Source of the DNA: Methanosarcinales archaeon
GTDB taxonomy: Archaea > Halobacteriota > Methanosarcinia > Methanosarcinales > Methanocomedenaceae
Length of the DNA: 8,891 nt
Assembly (NCBI GenBank): GCA_030614485.1
Contig: JAUWTY010000037.1
Location: 1 to 8,891 of the forward strand
Reading direction: 5' to 3'
Part shown: piece by piece, positions 5,519 through 8,891 of the stretch
Position numbering within the stretch: the first letter of the stretch is position 1
How the letters are laid out: every line of letters starts with the position of its first letter
Position numbers and translations under genes: made by a program
Notes under the pieces: model-generated
Seen by the model: only the letters and a program-made list of their open reading frames with translations
Told to the model about the DNA's origin: nothing
The model's database searches: none

Positions 5519-6846
5519 GTGCTGCCTCCCTTACCAGAAAGCATCTGGCCGACCGACTCCATTTCTTTAATCAGGGCTGCAGCTTCAGCAGCGGTATCCA
5601 TCTCTGTTAAACTGGCATCGTCAGCCACCAGGGTGATGCCGTATTCACCTTTGGTCATATTACCCCGTGCCCGCATGCTCCTGCCCAGCAGTCTGCGGCG
5701 CATCTCGTCCTCCACTGCGGATTGGTTCATGGCTGATGCAGCCACTTCCTTGGCTTTGTCAATAGAATAACCTGTGACCTTTTGTGTCAGGTCCGCATTA
5801 AGTACAACGGTCAGGGCCCCGGTTCCATCGTCCAGAATGGATTTTATCCGCATATCATACAACCCCTCAACGACCCCGTGCACGCGGCAGGTGTTCTTCT
5901 GTATCACCCGGCTGCACTGGGGACAGCGGATGATGAGTCCGGACCCGGGCCTGATGGATATCAGGCTGCCCTCAATAATCGCATCGAACACACCGTCCCG
6001 CCCGGTAATACTATCCAGCCTGACAGGTTCAGGATTTAATATTGGGGTAAGGTCATCATTACTGATATCGGTGTCGGATTTGCTTATGGTGGAAAACTCT
6101 CCCATATTGATAGTGGGGACTCCGCGCCATGATTTAACATAAGCATTTTTTACTTCCACTGTTACCCCTTTGGCAAGTACGGGGTTGGATTCCCAGGATG
6201 TGAATGGGAGTTTGGCAGAATGGTCTGCAGCAGTCCCGGAAATGATAGTCCGTGAGCCGTTCTTGGTATTAATCTCCTTTTGCTGGCATTCTAATATCCT
6301 GAATATGGTATGCACGGCAGCGGCACCTTCCGCCAGATCTGCCAAAAGCACTGGTTTGTCAATGTCTACCGTTGCAAGGGAATCCAGGGCAGCACTATCC
6401 AATTTTTCTACATTTGACCTGGGACCGAAGTTAACCTCAGGCATACCCTGCCATGTCCTGATATATGCATTGTTGACCTTGACCACGTCACCCATTTCAA
6501 GCCCGAAATCCTCCCATGCTGTAAAACTCTTAGCACCGGTCTCGTCTGCCATGGTGCCCATGAAAATCGTACGTTCCTGACCCTTTATGCCCACTACCTT
6601 GAGATTGATATCAAGTATCCTGGCAGTAATTTCGATATCGCGCTCTCCCCCGTGCAGGTCAGATAGTCTTTTTACTTCACTGACCCCGTATTTTTTAAGC
6701 AGACTCCTCTTTGCCTCTTCAGACGGCACCTTGAACTCAAGGAGTCTTGTCAGTTCTTGCTCTATAATAGCCTGATTTACAGTTGTGCCTGTTGTACCAA
6801 GCGCCCTAATTATTTCGTCCACAAGGGGCGCAATTTTCTCATTCAT
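5515..6846 (-). CDS. rpa: Replication protein A, multi-OB-fold single-stranded DNA binding protein with zinc finger
   Basis: The 443-residue protein has a helical N-terminus (1-60) and a first OB fold (about 70-148; GERDIEITARILDINLKVVG to NAYIRTWQGMPEVNFG). A second follows at about 175-250 (ending NAYVKSWRGVPTINMG, a clear duplicate of the first), and a third at about 280-352. The third contains a zinc-binding set Cys308-x2-Cys311-x8-Cys320-x2-His323 (CPQCSRVIQKNTCRVH), as in the zinc OB fold of RPA70. It is expected to coat single-stranded DNA in replication and repair. The multi-OB plus C-terminal zinc finger layout fits the RPA2/RPA3 class described in Methanosarcina. The ATG at 6846 follows a strong AGGAGG. 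Its TGA overlaps the start of the RPA-associated gene by 4 nt. A basic helical tail (residues 362-400, MRRRLLGRSMRARG) may bind partners. Confidence 0.93.
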   Translation of the reverse strand: MNEKIAPLVDEIIRALGTTGTTVNQAIIEQELTRLLEFKVPSEEAKRSLLKKYGVSEVKRLSDLHGGERDIEITARILDINLKVVGIKGQERTIFMGTMADETGAKSFTAWEDFGLEMGDVVKVNNAYIRTWQGMPEVNFGPRSNVEKLDSAALDSLATVDIDKPVLLADLAEGAAAVHTIFRILECQQKEINTKNGSRTIISGTAADHSAKLPFTSWESNPVLAKGVTVEVKNAYVKSWRGVPTINMGEFSTISKSDTDISNDDLTPILNPEPVRLDSITGRDGVFDAIIEGSLISIRPGSGLIIRCPQCSRVIQKNTCRVHGVVEGLYDMRIKSILDDGTGALTVVLNADLTQKVTGYSIDKAKEVAASAMNQSAVEDEMRRRLLGRSMRARGNMTKGEYGITLVADDASLTEMDTAAEAAALIKEMESVGQMLSGKGGST

Positions 6847-6852
6847 AGGCTG

Positions 6853-6858
6853 CCTCCT
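6853..6858 (-). promoter_or_regulatory. Strong ribosome binding site of rpa
   Basis: The minus strand reads AGGAGG six bases before the ATG at 6846, a full match to the 16S 3' end. It indicates high translation and fixes the rpa start. Confidence 0.75.
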
Positions 6859-6915
6859 GTATACTTGACAGTCGTCTTATGATAAGGGCACAAAGGATAA
6901 AAAAACATCGATACA

Positions 6916-6937
6916 GATTAGATATATTAACCTAATC
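6916..6937. promoter_or_regulatory. Inverted repeat with TATA-like core between rpa and the toroid gene
   Basis: GATTAG (6916-6921) and CTAATC (6932-6937) are perfect 6-bp arms around the 10-bp core ATATATTAAC. On the minus strand the core reads TTAATATAT, a fair TATA box for rpa that would give a leader of about 50 nt. On the plus strand the arms sit only 10 bases before the toroid ATG, which has no visible ribosome binding site and may be leaderless. A regulator bound here could act on both genes; that is inference. Confidence 0.4.
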
Positions 6938-6946
6938 AGTTGTGCA

Positions 6947-7666
6947 ATGTATCCTGATAGGGTCAAAGCCTTATCCGACCGTGCCCTGGATTGGCTTGAA
7001 ACGGTCCCAATTACCAACACCAAGGAAGCATCCCAGGCTGCCAGAGCATTGTGTATCTGGGGCCAGGATGCCGGCAGTCCCCTGAAATGGCTGGAGCAGG
7101 CCAGGTCTGGTGACCATTGGGAAGAAGATAACCCGGTGAGGAATACGGCCAGGGCATGTACTGCGCTTATGGAATGCGGCGTATCACGCAGGGAATCAAT
7201 GGACTGGCTGTTGGAAATGCAATCAGGTAATGGTTCATGGAATGATGATGTGTATGATACCTGTTATTGCCTTATGGCCCTGGGAGCCGCTGGTGAGGTG
7301 AGCCGGGCAGGAGTACTATGGCTGCTGGATAACTTCTCAGAGGACTGGAAACACCCAGGTGTCATTGCCCTCATCAATTCCGCGCTGATTCATCAGGACC
7401 CAAAGGGCACAGCCGACACAACCAGCCGCAATTCTTCGTGGCTGCTGGCACAGTGTACTGATGGTAACTGGAAATATACGGCTACTTCATGCCTGGTGGT
7501 GCAATCCCTGATACTTGACGAGCGCTCCGGGAATGTTGGGCCGTCTGTGGATTGGCTGGTGGACAGACTGGAGGAAAGTGAAGACACTGACTGGAAAGTT
7601 TCTGTGGTTTCGCTGGTTTTGATTACCCTTAAGATGTATTATTCACACAACACAGACCAATCATGA
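6947..7666 (+). CDS. Alpha/alpha-toroid repeat protein (prenyltransferase/squalene-oxidase repeat family)
   Basis: The 239-residue product shows regularly spaced repeat starts with W-L/K-x-x at Trp16, Trp48, Trp87, Trp125, Trp165 and Trp203, mostly 38-40 residues apart. Several carry the QW-like pattern Q..SGNGSWNDDVYDT or QC.DGNWKYTATS, followed by an alanine-rich second helix (CLMALGAAGE, SCLVVQSL). This is the helical-hairpin repeat of terpenoid cyclases, prenyltransferase beta subunits and alpha-2-macroglobulin-like proteins. It is much shorter than a terpene cyclase (usually 600 or more residues), and I see no DxDD or DCTAE-like catalytic motif. A cyclase role is therefore not supported, and it may be a binding scaffold. 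No signal peptide or membrane segment is visible. The gene overlaps the following cbiA-like remnant by 4 nt (ATGA), suggesting it was once co-translated with the intact enzyme. Confidence 0.8.
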   Translation: MYPDRVKALSDRALDWLETVPITNTKEASQAARALCIWGQDAGSPLKWLEQARSGDHWEEDNPVRNTARACTALMECGVSRRESMDWLLEMQSGNGSWNDDVYDTCYCLMALGAAGEVSRAGVLWLLDNFSEDWKHPGVIALINSALIHQDPKGTADTTSRNSSWLLAQCTDGNWKYTATSCLVVQSLILDERSGNVGPSVDWLVDRLEESEDTDWKVSVVSLVLITLKMYYSHNTDQS

Positions 7667-7881
7667 CAAAAACAGTAATGATAACAGGGACTCACAGCGG
7701 TGTGTGCAAAACCACAGTAGCGCTGGGACTGATGGCGCTATTTACACGCAGGGGCAAAGGTATTTTCGATGGCCACGACGGACTTATGGCCTACAATACC
7801 CTGGCCAGTTACTTGCATGCTCATCCGGCTGCGGTTTCAATGGAGAAGTTCGTGAACTCCTGCAGGAAGTACAGCCGGTGA
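7663..7881 (+). pseudogene. Internally deleted cobyrinate / Ni-sirohydrochlorin a,c-diamide synthase (CbiA/CfbB family) remnant
   Basis: The 72-codon frame joins two ends of one long enzyme. Residues 1-31 (MITGTHSGVCKTTVALGLMA, then LFTRRG) are the ATP-binding start of CbiA/CobB/CfbB amidases. Residues 32-72 (GLMAYNTLASYLHAHPAAV and FVNSCRKY) resemble their extreme C-terminus, where 'NTLASYxHxH' carries the glutaminase histidine. The family is usually about 450 residues or longer, so roughly 380 middle residues are absent, including the rest of the synthetase domain and the glutaminase cysteine. The P-loop reads GVCKTT where GVGKTT is expected. The frame is preserved across the join, near the RRG codons (7747-7755). 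CfbB makes the a,c-diamide precursor of coenzyme F430, so an intact copy should exist elsewhere. The remnant could still be translated as a small peptide, or reflect an assembly error. Confidence 0.7.
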
Positions 7882-7910
7882 TGACAGTAACAGTTTAAGT
7901 GAATGGAACA

Positions 7911-7924
7911 AAGGTTATCACCTT
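7911..7924. repeat. Short inverted repeat before the membrane protein gene
   Basis: AAGGT-TATC-ACCTT gives 5-bp arms around a 4-base loop in the 81-bp gap after the cbiA-like remnant. It is too short for a firm role; a weak operator or chance are both possible. The rest of the gap shows nothing else. Confidence 0.2.
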
Positions 7925-7962
7925 AAAATCACATTAACCATTACGACTATTGCGGAAAAAAT

Positions 7963-8598
7963 ATGAGCATTGAAAAAACAGAATCTGACCGATTCCTTAT
8001 AGGGTTATTCGTAACCGGAGTGATATCGGTTTCAATAATACTTTTCATATTCTATGAGTTTGGACTTATACGTGAGTTCTTACTGGTATTCAGTACCCAG
8101 TTCCTGTCAGGCAGGGAGTTCGCCATGCTGAATGGCGCCTCCATGGAAATGTCCCTCTATATGATGATACTTGTCAGTTTCATATCTGATATAGGTTCCA
8201 TGATGATAGGCCTGCCAATTTTCGTAATATTCCACGAAGAGTTGAAGCAATTCCCGCTAATGGCACCGTTCATGAATTTCTCAGAGGTGATCACGTCCAA
8301 TAAAAGCGGTTTAATGCACAAGTTCGGGCTTGTGGGAATTTTCATGATATGTTTCATCCCGTTCCAGATGACTGGGGGGCTGGCCACTGCATGTTTTGCC
8401 AAACTTCTGGGTTTTTCGGTGCGGGAGATAATACCAGTGATTGCCATCGCTTCCGTTATAGCGTCTGTGTTCTGGGCAGTGACCGCCGATACGGTAATGC
8501 AATACCTGGGGCCGGTCCAGCACTATATCCCTTACTTCATCGTGCTGGTGGTGGCGTCTATTTTGATCTATAATTTTATGCATTACCGGAACCGGTAA
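7963..8598 (+). CDS. Putative small multidrug-export family membrane protein (COG2426/PF06695-like)
   Basis: The 211-residue product has about five hydrophobic spans: 11-32, 65-89, 122-150, 155-175 and 187-206. The third is a glycine- and proline-containing stretch, GLVGIFMICFIPFQMTGGLA followed by TACFAKLLGFSVREI. This resembles the re-entrant-like motif of the 'small multi-drug export' family, in which the transport role is named but poorly proven. The N-terminus is short and charged with no cleavable signal, so it sits in the cytoplasmic membrane. The ATG at 7963 has only a weak CGGA upstream. The gene ends two bases from the converging nucleotidyltransferase gene. Family assignment rests on pattern memory. 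Confidence 0.65.
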   Translation: MSIEKTESDRFLIGLFVTGVISVSIILFIFYEFGLIREFLLVFSTQFLSGREFAMLNGASMEMSLYMMILVSFISDIGSMMIGLPIFVIFHEELKQFPLMAPFMNFSEVITSNKSGLMHKFGLVGIFMICFIPFQMTGGLATACFAKLLGFSVREIIPVIAIASVIASVFWAVTADTVMQYLGPVQHYIPYFIVLVVASILIYNFMHYRNR

Positions 8599-8600
8599 CC

Positions 8601-8891
8601 TCATTCATCCCGCAGGTAAAATAAACGGTTAGCCTCGCGCAGGTCTTCGGGTGTACCTACATCAATGTGGTAGCCGGGAATGTCACTGAACACTACCCTG
8701 CGCCCCCGTTCTATCATCACCTTGAAGGCATCGGCCAGCTGGTACTCGTTGTTCACGCCCGGCTCAATATGGCTGATGGCATCAAATATTTCAGCACTCA
8801 TGATATAGATGCCGGCAGACCCTTTCATGCTGGGTGCATCTTCTGGTTGCGGTTTTTCTATAACATCGGTCACGTCTAACCCATGGTATGC
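8601..8891 (-). CDS. Sugar-phosphate nucleotidyltransferase, C-terminal part (partial)
   Basis: The reverse frame enters from the window edge (AYHGLDVTDVIEKP) and ends FYLRDE at 8603-8601, giving 96 residues. Typical late motifs of RmlA/GlmU-type nucleotidyltransferases are present: VIEKP (sugar and metal contact region), AGIYIMSAEIFDAI, NNEYQLADAFKVMIERG, and GYHIDVGTPEDLREANR with the DVGTP metal-binding aspartate. These enzymes join a sugar-1-phosphate to a nucleotide to make NDP-sugars for surface glycans. The GxGTRL signature lies outside, so the sugar and nucleotide (glucose-1-phosphate with dTTP or UTP, or similar) cannot be fixed. There is no left-handed helix acyltransferase domain after the DVGTP motif. 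The start codon lies outside the window. Confidence 0.9.
   Translation of the reverse strand, partial: AYHGLDVTDVIEKPQPEDAPSMKGSAGIYIMSAEIFDAISHIEPGVNNEYQLADAFKVMIERGRRVVFSDIPGYHIDVGTPEDLREANRLFYLRDE

Noticed and set aside
6947..7666. Squalene-hopene or other terpene cyclase
   Set aside because: The protein is far too short and lacks DxDD-type catalytic residues; only the repeat fold is supported.
8311..8604. Minus-strand frames of about 97 codons over the membrane protein gene
   Set aside because: They overlap a plus-strand frame with coherent membrane spans and a family-like motif, and show no domain of their own.

Overview
The window looks like chromosomal DNA of a methanogenic or methane-oxidising euryarchaeon, most likely in or near the Methanosarcinales. 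Supporting evidence: an Orc1/Cdc6 replication initiator, an NrpR-family nitrogen regulator, an RPA-type single-stranded DNA binding protein with a zinc-binding OB fold and its partner RPA-associated protein (COG3390 type), a tRNA with an encoded CCA end, and AGGAGG/GGTGA ribosome binding sites. The species cannot be fixed from the sequence alone.

Layout. 1-195 (-) is the N-terminal end of orc1/cdc6, cut by the window edge at its Walker A motif. 322-398 (+) is tRNA-Lys(CTT), followed at once by an oligo-T stop and then by a compact 134-bp nested inverted-repeat element with flanking 7-bp direct repeats (MITE-like). 629-647 is a perfect 19-bp palindrome at the likely promoter of a small winged-helix protein (690-965), followed by an unrecognised 164-residue protein (989-1483). 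Converging on these, and read leftward, is the cluster glnA (2971-4293) - nrpR (1966-2949) - GNAT acetyltransferase (1480-1959): an alpha-type glutamine synthetase directly upstream of the repressor expected to control nitrogen genes. Upstream of it, also leftward, lie rpa (5515-6846) and its 4-nt-overlapping partner rpap (4388-5518), an ssDNA-binding pair for replication and repair. Reading rightward from a divergent promoter region is an alpha/alpha-toroid repeat protein (6947-7666). It overlaps by 4 nt a 72-codon remnant of a cobyrinate/Ni-sirohydrochlorin a,c-diamide synthase (CbiA/CfbB family) whose first and last segments are fused and whose whole middle is missing. A putative small multidrug-export family membrane protein follows (7963-8598), and the window ends in the 3' part of a leftward sugar-phosphate nucleotidyltransferase (8601-8891).

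The genes fall into information processing (orc1, tRNA, rpa-rpap), nitrogen control (glnA-nrpR) and a small accessory stretch on the right. I see no defence system, CRISPR array or phage. The most notable non-routine items are the internally deleted cbiA-like gene with an altered P-loop, the MITE-like element beside the tRNA, and the palindromic candidate operator in front of the winged-helix gene.
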